Assembly: GCA_021808185.1 (NCBI GenBank)
Contig: JAKBCB010000092.1
Span: 1-10,233 of the forward strand
Direction of reading: 5' to 3'
From: Pseudomonadota bacterium
Lineage (GTDB): Bacteria > Pseudomonadota > Alphaproteobacteria > Acetobacterales > Acetobacteraceae
Length of the DNA stretch: 10,233 nt
Positions within the stretch are counted from its first letter, which is position 1, and every line of letters starts with the position of its first letter. Positions 1 through 5,982 of the stretch are shown in pieces. Under the pieces are notes generated by a model. It did not search any database and was not told the DNA's origin. It saw only the letters and a program-made list of their open reading frames with translations. Both the position numbers and the translations under genes were made by a program.

Positions 1-326
1 GGAGTAGTAGGTTACGATCGCGCCGACAATCGGCCCGCCAACGGCCCAGACAGTTTCCAGCGGCAGGAAGTTTCCGGTTGCCAGACCGTATAGTCCGGAG
101 ATGGCGACGCCGGCCCCAACAAAAACCGCCAACCCACGAGCAAGAAAACCGCGTGTCCTGGCATCGATGTTGGGGACATCGGAGACTGGAAAATCAGTCC
201 CGATCGCCGGCTGGAAGGGTTTTGGAGCTGGCCTTGCGTCGGTTATCCGGCGCTGCCTTCATTGGTTAATTTTCCTTGCATCCGTCTCTCTGCGCCGCTC
301 GGCGCGATCTTACCAGTTTGGGTCAT
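1..326 (-). pseudogene. small two-helix membrane protein, 5' part, apparently frameshifted and cut by the window edge
   Basis: I do not recognise the family. On the minus strand one frame is open from 258 to 1 and reads like a real protein: a polar stretch containing IGTDFPVSDVPNIDART, a hydrophobic helix (about LARGLAVFVGAGVAISGLYG), a short loop, then a second helix (VWAVGGPIVGAIVTYY) reaching the window edge. This frame has no ATG or GTG, only a TTG at 132, which lies after the conserved-looking polar part. A good start exists in another frame: ATG at 326 with AGGGA seven bases upstream, giving MTQTGKIAPSGAERRMQGKL and stopping at TAA 245-243. Joining the two frames needs a one-base change near 245-260. 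A second ATG at 262 (third frame) stops at 194. Either the gene is broken, the read has an indel, or the true start is non-canonical. Codon use is less GC-biased than in the neighbours, which hints at a different origin. Confidence 0.5.
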
Positions 327-470
327 GTCCTCTTCCCTGTTATTTTTGTTCGTAGGTCAGCGGCGCACCTTGCATTCCACGCCACACGTGATCGACAGGC
401 GCCCATGAGGATAATTACAAGTTTTATGTGAGGAAATTTCCCTCATGATCGATGCGGTGCGGCCTTGCTC
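327..470. promoter_or_regulatory. AT-rich intergenic region upstream of the left-edge gene, with inverted repeats
   Basis: No gene is seen in these 144 bases. They lie between the end of rnhA and the start of the left-edge minus-strand gene, so they should hold its promoter. An AT-rich patch (411-440) contains TAATTAT on the minus strand, a possible -10 element, but no convincing -35 element is visible. GGAAATTTCC (432-441) is a perfect 10-base palindrome inside the near-symmetric TGAGGAAATTTCCCTCA (429-445). CATGAGG (404-410) and CCTCATG (441-447) form a second, wider inverted repeat. This symmetry would suit a dimeric regulator, but no specific factor can be named. No T-rich terminator follows rnhA. 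Confidence 0.35.
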
Positions 471-923
471 CTACCCCGCCGCCTCCCGCGCCCGGGTCGC
501 CAGCACGTCGGCGCGTTCGTTCATCGGGTCGCCGGCGTGGCCGCGCACCCATTTCCAGTCCACCTGATGCTGCTTCTCGGCGGCCAGCAGGCGCTGCCAC
601 AGGTCCATGTTGGCCACCGGGTCGCCGGCCGCGTTGCGCCAGTTGCGGCGGACCCAGCCGGTGTGCCAACGGGTGATGCCGTTCTTCACGTATTCGCTGT
701 CGGTGTGCAGCACCACGCGGCACGGGCGCTTCAGCGTCTCCAGCGCGGCGCAGGCGGCGGTCAGTTCCATGCGGTTGTTGGTGGTCTTGGCCTCCGCCCC
801 CGAAAGCTCCTTCTCCACCCCGGCGAAGCGCAGGATGGCGGCCCAGCCGCCGGGCCCGGGGTTGGGCTTGCAGCCGCCATCGGTCCAGATCTCGACGACG
901 CCCGCCGCCGCCTCAGACGGCAT
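471..923 (-). CDS. rnhA: ribonuclease HI
   Basis: Cleaves the RNA strand of RNA-DNA hybrids in the cytoplasm (R-loops, Okazaki primers), using two metal ions. The 150-residue product matches the length of E. coli RnhA (155). All catalytic residues are present: D15 (in IWTDGG), E53 (in NNRMEL), D75 (in HTDSEY), H129 (in VRGHAGD) and D139 (in ERADVLA). The NPGPGG turn follows D15, and the substrate-handle region WVRRNWRN lies at 90-97. The frame stays open to 971, but ATG 923 is preferred because it starts just before the fold, removes a long overlap with thrB, and leaves an 11-base overlap (ATG inside the last thrB codons), as expected for translational coupling. It is the last gene of the ispH-thrB-rnhA run. 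The Shine-Dalgarno match is weak, which also fits coupling. Confidence 0.95.
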   Translation of the reverse strand: MPSEAAAGVVEIWTDGGCKPNPGPGGWAAILRFAGVEKELSGAEAKTTNNRMELTAACAALETLKRPCRVVLHTDSEYVKNGITRWHTGWVRRNWRNAAGDPVANMDLWQRLLAAEKQHQVDWKWVRGHAGDPMNERADVLATRAREAAG

Positions 924-1884
924 CGGCGAACACGTCCGGAGCGGTGAGAAAGAAGCGCAGGCGGCGGACATATTCCATCGGGTCTTTCCGTGTCACCAGC
1001 GCGCCGGGCGGGGTGTTGATCCAGTCGTACAGCCGGGTCAGCGCGAAGCGGATCGCCGCGCCCTGGCACAGCACCGGCAGCGCCGACAGTTCGGCGGCCG
1101 CGAGCGGGCGGGTGGCGGCGTAGGCGCGCAGCATCGCCCGCGCCTTGGTGACATTGAACGACAGATCCGGCTCGAAGCACCAGGCGTTCAGGCAGACCGC
1201 GATATCGTAGGCCAGCAGATCGGTCGCGGCGAAATAGAAGTCGATCAGCCCGGACAGGCGGCCGTCGAGGAAGAACACGTTGTCCGGAAACAGGTCGGCA
1301 TGGATGTGCCCGCGCGGCAGCGCCCCCGGCCATGCGGCGAGGATGCCCGCCAGCGCCCGTTGCAGTTCCGCGCCGAGGCCCGGATGCACGGCATCGGCCG
1401 CGGCACCGCCATCGGCGAGGCCACGCGCCAGCAGCGGCGCCCAGCCGGACGGGCCGAGCGCATTCCGCCGCTCCGGCGCGTAGTCGGCCCCCGCGCGGTG
1501 CAGCGCCGCCAGCGCGGCACCCACCGGCGCGCAATGCTCCAGTTGCACCCGGCGCGGCCACACGCCGGGCAGAAACGTGGTGATCGCCGCGTGCCGCCCC
1601 GCCAGCATGCGCAGCGCGGCACCGTCGCGCCCGGCCACCGGCAGCGGGCAGACGATGCCGCGCTTGGCCAGATGCTCCATCAGGCCGAGGAACCAGGGCA
1701 GTTCCGCCGGGTCCACGCGCTTTTCGTACAGCGTGAGAATGAAATCGCCGGTCGATGTCTTCAGCGAGTAGTTGGAGTTCTCCACCCCTTCGGCGATGCC
1801 GCGAAACGCGACCAGATCGCCGATGGCATACTCGCGCAGGAAGGCGCGCAGCGCGTCGTCGGTCACTTCGGTATAGACAGCCAT
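913..1884 (-). CDS. thrB: homoserine kinase, aminoglycoside-phosphotransferase-like type
   Basis: Phosphorylates L-homoserine with ATP to O-phospho-L-homoserine, the step before threonine synthase; cytoplasmic. The 323-residue protein has the APH/choline-kinase fold of the alphaproteobacterial ThrB, not the GHMP kinase type of E. coli. It opens with MAVYTEVTDDALRAFL and a nucleotide-loop region GIAEGVENSNYSL (29-41). It carries FILTLYEKRV (48-57) with the likely ATP-binding lysine K55, the catalytic-loop motif HADLFPDN (195-202, base D197) and the metal-binding IDFYFA (D215). The length is usual for the family. AAGGA overlaps the ispH stop and lies about 10 bases before the ATG, so the two genes are probably cotranscribed; the 3' end overlaps rnhA by 11 bases. 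Related APH-fold kinases are an alternative, but the N-terminus and the ispH/rnhA context make ThrB the clear choice. Confidence 0.93.
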   Translation of the reverse strand: MAVYTEVTDDALRAFLREYAIGDLVAFRGIAEGVENSNYSLKTSTGDFILTLYEKRVDPAELPWFLGLMEHLAKRGIVCPLPVAGRDGAALRMLAGRHAAITTFLPGVWPRRVQLEHCAPVGAALAALHRAGADYAPERRNALGPSGWAPLLARGLADGGAAADAVHPGLGAELQRALAGILAAWPGALPRGHIHADLFPDNVFFLDGRLSGLIDFYFAATDLLAYDIAVCLNAWCFEPDLSFNVTKARAMLRAYAATRPLAAAELSALPVLCQGAAIRFALTRLYDWINTPPGALVTRKDPMEYVRRLRFFLTAPDVFADAV

Positions 1885-1900
1885 CGCGCGCGATCGTCCT

Positions 1901-2911
1901 TCAGCCCGCTTGCGCCGCCTCCGCCAACGGCGCCGGCAGCTTGAAGGTGACGTCCTCTTCCGTCACGCGCCGCTCGTCAATCTCCAACCGGTAGCGGGTG
2001 GCGAGACGGGCGAGCAGCGCCTCGACCAGCGACTCGGGGGCCGAGGCGCCGGCGCTCAGCCCCAGGGTGCGCACGCCGTCCAGCACCGACCAGTCCAGCG
2101 CGGCCTCGGTGGGAATGAGCAGCGCGCGCGCGGCGCCGCAGCGCTCGGCCACCTCGCGCAGGCGCTGCGAGTTCGACGAATTGGCCGAGCCGATCACCAG
2201 CACCAGATCGGCGCCCGGTGCTATGGCCTTCACCGCCGCCTGCCGGTTGGTGGTGGCGTAGCAGATGTCCTCCCGCTTCGGGCCTTCCAGCCCGGGGAAG
2301 CGCCGCCGCAGGATGGCGACCATGTCGGCGGTGTCGTCCACGCTCAGCGTGGTCTGGGTGATGAAGGCGAGCCGCCCAGGCGGTGGGATGATACGTTCAG
2401 CGTCCTGTGCGGTCTGCACCAGCGAGATGCTGCCCGCTGGCAACTGGCCGATGGTGCCCTCGACCTCCGGATGGCCTTCATGGCCGATCAGCAGGATGTG
2501 GCAGCCATTGGCGAAGTGCCGCTCGGCCTCACGATGGACCTTGGAGACCAGCGGGCAGGTGGCGTCCAGATACAGCAGCTTGCGGCGGTCCGCCTCGGCG
2601 GGGACGGATTTCGGCACGCCATGGGCGGAGAACACCACCGGCGCGTCCGCCGGCACGGAGTCCAGTTCATCGACGAACACCGCGCCCTTGGCGCGCAGAT
2701 CGGCGACCACGGTCTGGTTGTGGACGATTTCGTGGCGCACATACACCGGCGTGCCGTAGCGGCGCAGCGCCTCCTCGACGATGCGGATGGCGCGATCCAC
2801 CCCGGCGCAGAACCCGCGCGGGCTGGCCAGCCGCACCGTCAGCACCGGAAGATTTGCGGACTCCGCCCGTTGGGGCGCGGCGAGTGTGGCGGCAGCGTCG
2901 TCCGGTTGCAT
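1901..2911 (-). CDS. ispH: 4-hydroxy-3-methylbut-2-enyl diphosphate reductase
   Basis: Last step of the MEP pathway: reductive dehydroxylation of HMBPP to IPP and DMAPP by a [4Fe-4S] enzyme in the cytoplasm. With the ATG at 2911 (MQPDDAAATL) the protein has 336 residues. The three cluster cysteines are present: C35 (in SPRGFCAGV), C119 (in DATCPLV) and C217 (in DICYATTN). Substrate-binding residues are H64 (HEIVHNQ), H97 (FSAHGVPK), H144 (GHEGHPEVEG), the TQTTLS threonines near 186-188, and the SANSSNS loop (242-248). The frame continues to a TTG at 2965, but the extra 18 residues are low-complexity and basic, and ATG 2911 sits close to the usual N-terminus; the start choice is moderate because only a weak GGGA precedes it. 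It is the first gene of the minus-strand run; thrB follows after 16 bases. Confidence 0.95.
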   Translation of the reverse strand: MQPDDAAATLAAPQRAESANLPVLTVRLASPRGFCAGVDRAIRIVEEALRRYGTPVYVRHEIVHNQTVVADLRAKGAVFVDELDSVPADAPVVFSAHGVPKSVPAEADRRKLLYLDATCPLVSKVHREAERHFANGCHILLIGHEGHPEVEGTIGQLPAGSISLVQTAQDAERIIPPPGRLAFITQTTLSVDDTADMVAILRRRFPGLEGPKREDICYATTNRQAAVKAIAPGADLVLVIGSANSSNSQRLREVAERCGAARALLIPTEAALDWSVLDGVRTLGLSAGASAPESLVEALLARLATRYRLEIDERRVTEEDVTFKLPAPLAEAAQAG

Positions 2912-3023
2912 GTTGTCCCGTGCCAAGGCTGGCCGCACTATGCCCGCGCGCCCGGCCGCCGACAATGCGCCCGGGTCACAGTTCTTAACATCATGACGAA
3001 GCTATCACGTCGCGGAGTTGCCG
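2912..3023. promoter_or_regulatory. divergent promoter region between ispH and the lipoprotein gene
   Basis: This 112-base gap separates two outward-facing genes, so promoters in both directions are expected by position. The part nearest the lipoprotein gene is less GC-rich (TTCTTAACATCATGACGAAG around 2982-3000). No hexamer pair with good spacing can be assigned with confidence. GGAG at 3014-3017 is the likely ribosome binding site of the plus-strand gene. Confidence 0.35.
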
Positions 3024-3596
3024 ATGCCCGCCATGCCGTCCCCTTCCCCTTCGTCCCGTCCGCCGCGCCGGTTCGGCGCGGCCGCGTGGCTGGTGGTGCC
3101 GCTGTTGGCCGGGCTGCTCGGCGGCTGCGGCCCCAAGGACGACGAGTTCGCGCCCGTCTGCCCCAAGCTCGCGCTGGTGCCGGACGCGGGTGATATCTCC
3201 AGCTTCACCGGCGCCAGCCAGGATGTCACGGCGCTGATTTCGCGCGCGCGTATCACCGACATTCCTGCCAAGTGCCAGAAGGTGAAGGCGAACACGATCA
3301 GCGCCACGCTGAATGTGAATGCCGACGTGCAGCGCGGGCCGGCCGCCGGGGCCAACATCCCACCGATCCCGTATTTCGTCGCGCTGATGCAGGGCGACAC
3401 GGTGCTGCGCGAGCAGGATTTCACCTTCGCCCCGAATTTCGCCGCCAATGTCGATCGCGCCTCGCTGCATGGCGATGATATCGAGTTGCTGCTGCCGATC
3501 AGCAAGACGAAGGCCGCCGACTCGTATCGGATCTATGTCGGATTCCGCCTCACTCCCGACCAACTCGCCTACAATCGCGCGCATCCGCAGCCCTGA
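3024..3596 (+). CDS. uncharacterised lipoprotein
   Basis: Function unknown. The 190-residue product begins with a basic N-region (SSRPPRRFG), a hydrophobic segment (AAAWLVVPLLAGLL, 19-32) and a lipobox-like LGGC with C35 as the predicted lipidated residue. The mature part starts GPKDDEFAP, so the protein is probably anchored in the outer membrane facing the periplasm. It has two further cysteines (C46, C84) that could pair, alternating hydrophobic/polar stretches suggesting beta structure, and a tyrosine-rich end (YRIYVGFRLTPDQLAYNR). From memory, similar uncharacterised lipoproteins occur in other alphaproteobacteria, with the C-P-K-L start, RGPAAG, YFVAL and GF-LTP-QLAYNR motifs; this could not be checked. 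ATG 3024 is chosen over TTG 3018 because GGAG at 3014-3017 is well spaced. It is transcribed divergently from ispH and precedes aat. Confidence 0.8.
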   Translation: MPAMPSPSPSSRPPRRFGAAAWLVVPLLAGLLGGCGPKDDEFAPVCPKLALVPDAGDISSFTGASQDVTALISRARITDIPAKCQKVKANTISATLNVNADVQRGPAAGANIPPIPYFVALMQGDTVLREQDFTFAPNFAANVDRASLHGDDIELLLPISKTKAADSYRIYVGFRLTPDQLAYNRAHPQP

Positions 3597-3600
3597 CAGT

Positions 3601-3643
3601 GGCGAGGGCGGACGGCGCCATCGTGGCACCGCCTTCCCTCGCC
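3601..3643 (+). terminator. possible transcription terminator or stem-loop after the lipoprotein gene
   Basis: Five bases after the lipoprotein stop, GGCGAGGG (3601-3608) pairs perfectly with CCCTCGCC (3636-3643). An inner CGG/CCG pairing (3609-3611 with 3629-3631) and a nested GCCA-TCG-TGGC hairpin (3617-3627) extend it. The position suits a terminator, but no T tract follows, so it may be factor-dependent, or may only stabilise the 3' end. Confidence 0.4.
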
Positions 3644-3669
3644 GCGCGCGATCCGGCACACTTGACGCC

Positions 3670-4362
3670 ATGTCCCGTCGCACGTTCGAGATCACACCGG
3701 ACCTGATGTTGCGGGCCTACCGCGCCGGCCTGTTCCCGATGGCCGAGACGCGCGCGGGCGAGCGGATCTACTGGCTGGACCCGGAGCAGCGCGGCATCTT
3801 GCCGCTGGAAAATTTCCATCTGCCGCGCCGGCTGCGCCGTACCGCGATCAGCGGCCCTTACGAGGTGGTGGCGGACCATGATTTCGCCGCCACCATCGCC
3901 GCCTGCGCCACCGCCGCGCCAGGGCGGGAGGACACCTGGATCAACACCGAGATCGAGCGGCTGTTCGGCGATCTGCACCGGCTCGGCCACGCGCATTCGA
4001 TCGAGTCCTGGCAGGACGGCAAGCTGGTGGGCGGGCTGTACGGCGTGGTGCTCGGGGGCGTGTTCTTCGGCGAGAGCATGTTCAGCCGCGCCCGCGATGC
4101 CTCCAAGGTGGCGCTGGTGCATCTGGTGGCGCGGCTGCGCCTCGGCGGCTTCCGGCTGCTCGACACGCAGTTCGTCACCCGCCATCTGGCGCAGTTCGGC
4201 GCTGTCGAGATCCCGCGCGACGAATACAAGACCCTGCTCGCGCGCGCGGTGGGCGAGCCGGCAACGTGGCGGCGCGCCATTCCCCCCGAGGTACTGCACG
4301 CGGAAATAAGGGCACTCGGCGGCGACGGGGGCCACGCATCCGACTGCGCCCCCCTGGCGTAA
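3670..4362 (+). CDS. aat: leucyl/phenylalanyl-tRNA--protein transferase
   Basis: Transfers Leu or Phe from its aminoacyl-tRNA to the N-terminal Arg or Lys of proteins, marking them for ClpS-ClpAP degradation (bacterial N-end rule); cytoplasmic. The 230-residue product matches the E. coli enzyme (234). Family landmarks are in order: YRAGLFPMA (17-25), YWLDPEQRGILPLENFH (34-50), the GHAHSIESW block (106-114), LVGGLYGVVLGGVFFGESMFSRARDASK in two parts (119-146), and LLDTQFVTRHLAQFGAVEIPR (163-183). E135 in GESMFSR and Q167 in DTQ match the catalytic E156 and Q188 of E. coli. The frame is open far upstream, but ATG 3670 gives the family-length protein and clears the preceding stem-loop. The residues after about 215 are variable. 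msrQ follows after 47 bases on the same strand. Confidence 0.94.
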   Translation: MSRRTFEITPDLMLRAYRAGLFPMAETRAGERIYWLDPEQRGILPLENFHLPRRLRRTAISGPYEVVADHDFAATIAACATAAPGREDTWINTEIERLFGDLHRLGHAHSIESWQDGKLVGGLYGVVLGGVFFGESMFSRARDASKVALVHLVARLRLGGFRLLDTQFVTRHLAQFGAVEIPRDEYKTLLARAVGEPATWRRAIPPEVLHAEIRALGGDGGHASDCAPLA

Positions 4363-4368
4363 CGCCCG

Positions 4369-4392
4369 CGCGGGGCCAGAGTCTTCCCCGCG
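4369..4392 (+). other. GC-rich stem-loop between aat and msrQ
   Basis: CGCGGGG (4369-4375) pairs perfectly with CCCCGCG (4386-4392) across a ten-base loop. It sits just after the aat stop and 6 bases before the msrQ ribosome binding site (AGGA, 4399-4402). There is no T tract. It could be a weak terminator for aat or a partial block that lowers msrQ expression. Confidence 0.4.
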
Positions 4393-4409
4393 ACAGGACA
4401 GGATCGCCC

Positions 4410-5297
4410 ATGCCGCGCCATCTCGCCACCTTCTCCCCGCTCGCCCCGCTCGTCGGCGTCCTGCGCGACCCGGCCGGGCGGATCTCGACGCTGAAGATCG
4501 CGGTCCTGCTGCTGCTGGCATGGCCCGGCGCGTCGCTCGCGGCGAACTGGTGGGCGCAGGCTCTCGGGCCACGCCCGCTGACGGAGGTGATCCACGGCAC
4601 CGGGCTGTGGGCGATCCGGCTGCTGGTCATCACGCTTGCCGTCACACCCGCGCGCGCGGTGCTGGATTGGCCCCGCGTGGTGATGCTGCGCCGGATGCTG
4701 GGGGTTGCCGCGGCGTGCTACGCGGTCGCGCATCTGTCGCTCTATGTCGTCGATCAGAAGGGCAACCTGTTCAAGGTGGCGACGGAGATCCTGTCTCGCT
4801 TCTACCTGACCATCGGGTTCGTCGCGCTGACGGGGCTGCTGGCGCTGGCGATCACCTCGACCGATGCGTGGCAGAAAAGCCTTGGCCGCGACTGGAAGCG
4901 GCTGCACCGGCTGGTGTTCCCGATCGCGCTGCTGGCGCTGCTCCATTACGGCATCCAGTCCAAGGCCGATGTCTCGGACATGATTTTTCTCGCCGGCCTG
5001 TTCTTCGCGCTGGGGTTCTGGCGGCTGGTGCCACGCCGGTTCCAAACCCGGCTCTGGCCCCTGCCCTGCTTCGCGCTGGGGGCCGGGCTGCTCTCGGCCC
5101 TGATCGAGACCGCTTGGTACGTGGTGCGCAACGGCGTCAATGGCTGGATGGTCTTCGACGCCAATTTCGACCTGACGTTCGGCCCGCGCCCGGCGGTGGC
5201 GGCGTTGGCGGTGGGGTTGCTGGTCGCGGTCCTGGCGGCAGTCCGCCGGCTGTTCAAGCGGCGGCGGCTGCCCGCGGGGGCGATGCGACGGGCGTAG
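4410..5297 (+). CDS. msrQ: haem-binding membrane subunit of methionine sulfoxide reductase (MsrQ/YedZ), C-terminally extended
   Basis: MsrQ is an inner-membrane b-type haem protein of the ferric-reductase-like transmembrane family that passes electrons from the quinone pool or flavin reductase to periplasmic MsrP, which repairs oxidised methionines. The 295-residue product has hydrophobic segments near 29-46, 60-80, 95-114, 130-149, 168-184, 190-206, 215-235 and 260-280. Likely haem-ligand histidines are H62 (VIHGTGLW), H108 (AVAHLSLY), H166 (KRLHRLVF) and H179 (ALLHYG). ATG 4410 is supported by AGGA at 4399-4402. The usual MsrQ is about 200 residues; here an extra segment of roughly 85 residues (from about 211) adds two probable helices and a loop with NFDLTFGPRP. 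No msrP lies on either side, unlike the common msrPQ pair, so its partner must be elsewhere in the genome or the role has diverged. It converges with gst across 30 bases. Confidence 0.87.
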   Translation: MPRHLATFSPLAPLVGVLRDPAGRISTLKIAVLLLLAWPGASLAANWWAQALGPRPLTEVIHGTGLWAIRLLVITLAVTPARAVLDWPRVVMLRRMLGVAAACYAVAHLSLYVVDQKGNLFKVATEILSRFYLTIGFVALTGLLALAITSTDAWQKSLGRDWKRLHRLVFPIALLALLHYGIQSKADVSDMIFLAGLFFALGFWRLVPRRFQTRLWPLPCFALGAGLLSALIETAWYVVRNGVNGWMVFDANFDLTFGPRPAVAALAVGLLVAVLAAVRRLFKRRRLPAGAMRRA

Positions 5298-5327
5298 CGG
5301 CGGGGCGAAAAGGGGAAGCGTGTCCGG

Positions 5328-5963
5328 CTACACGAACGGCGCCGCGATACCTTCCGCCGCGAACGTCGCCAGTACCGCCGGCCGCGCCAGAACCCGTGCC
5401 GCGTGGGCAGCGAGCACGGGAAGGTCGCGCGGCGGGTGCGGCATGGCGCGGCCCCAGCGGACCAGCATGAGTAGAAAAAAATCGGCGGCGGACATGCCGG
5501 ACCCGAGCAGCCAGTCGCGCCCGTCCAACTGGGCGGCGATGCGCTCGAACATCCCCTCCAGCCGGGTCTGGGCCACGCGCTTGACGCTCGCGGCCGCCTC
5601 GGCGCTGTCGGCGTGTTCGTGCGGGTAGAACCAGGCGCGGAACTCGGCCTGCGGCGTGTTGGTCAGGTGCACCATCCATTTGTAGAACTGCCCACGCTCG
5701 GCCGTGCCGAGCGGCGGTGCCAGCCCCGCCTCCGGGTGGCGGTCGCACAGATGCAGCGCAATGGCGGCGGTCTCGAACAGCACCGTGTCGCCGTCGATCA
5801 GCACCGGGATGCGGCCGTTCGGATTGAGCTTCAGATAGTCGGGATCGTGCTGCGCGTTGCGGGCGCGATCGACGAGAGCAAGCTCGAACGGCGCGCCGAT
5901 CTCGCGCAGCAGCAGGTGCGGCAGCAGGCTGGCGTTGCCGGGATAATAATACAGTGTGTACAT
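5328..5963 (-). CDS. glutathione S-transferase family protein
   Basis: Two-domain cytosolic GST fold, 211 residues. The N-terminal thioredoxin-like domain has YYYPGNASLLPH (5-16), the cis-proline loop NPNGRIPVL (47-55) and the glutathione-binding ETAAI (E64, T65). The all-helical C-terminal domain includes GMSAADFFLLMLVRW (156-170), the usual N-capping box region. The pattern at 5-16 resembles beta-class GSTs (PG-CS in E. coli GstA), but the catalytic cysteine position is alanine (A11), leaving S12 or N10 as possible thiol-stabilising residues. The substrate is unknown. The frame extends to TTG 5993, but ATG 5963 is preferred: AGGA lies five bases upstream and it starts exactly at the fold. 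It follows the glycosyltransferase stop by 19 bases, so it is probably cotranscribed with the sugar genes, although no sugar-related role can be read from it. Confidence 0.88.
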   Translation of the reverse strand: MYTLYYYPGNASLLPHLLLREIGAPFELALVDRARNAQHDPDYLKLNPNGRIPVLIDGDTVLFETAAIALHLCDRHPEAGLAPPLGTAERGQFYKWMVHLTNTPQAEFRAWFYPHEHADSAEAAASVKRVAQTRLEGMFERIAAQLDGRDWLLGSGMSAADFFLLMLVRWGRAMPHPPRDLPVLAAHAARVLARPAVLATFAAEGIAAPFV

Positions 5964-5982
5964 GGTTGTCCTGTGGGCGCCG

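Noticed and set aside
78..355. Short plus-strand open frames at the left edge
   Set aside because: No ribosome binding site, no domain-like content, and they lie opposite the more protein-like minus-strand membrane frame.
1910..3193. 427-codon plus-strand frame opposite ispH
   Set aside because: Antisense shadow: the minus strand encodes IspH with all three cluster cysteines, and the plus-strand frame also runs into the lipoprotein gene in a different frame.
3550..5045. Long minus-strand frames opposite aat and the start of msrQ
   Set aside because: Compositionally biased (Arg, Gln, Pro, Ala) shadows; aat and msrQ on the plus strand have diagnostic residues throughout.
5298..5327. Possible bidirectional terminator between the convergent msrQ and gst genes
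   Set aside because: The 30-base gap contains no convincing inverted repeat or T tract on either strand.
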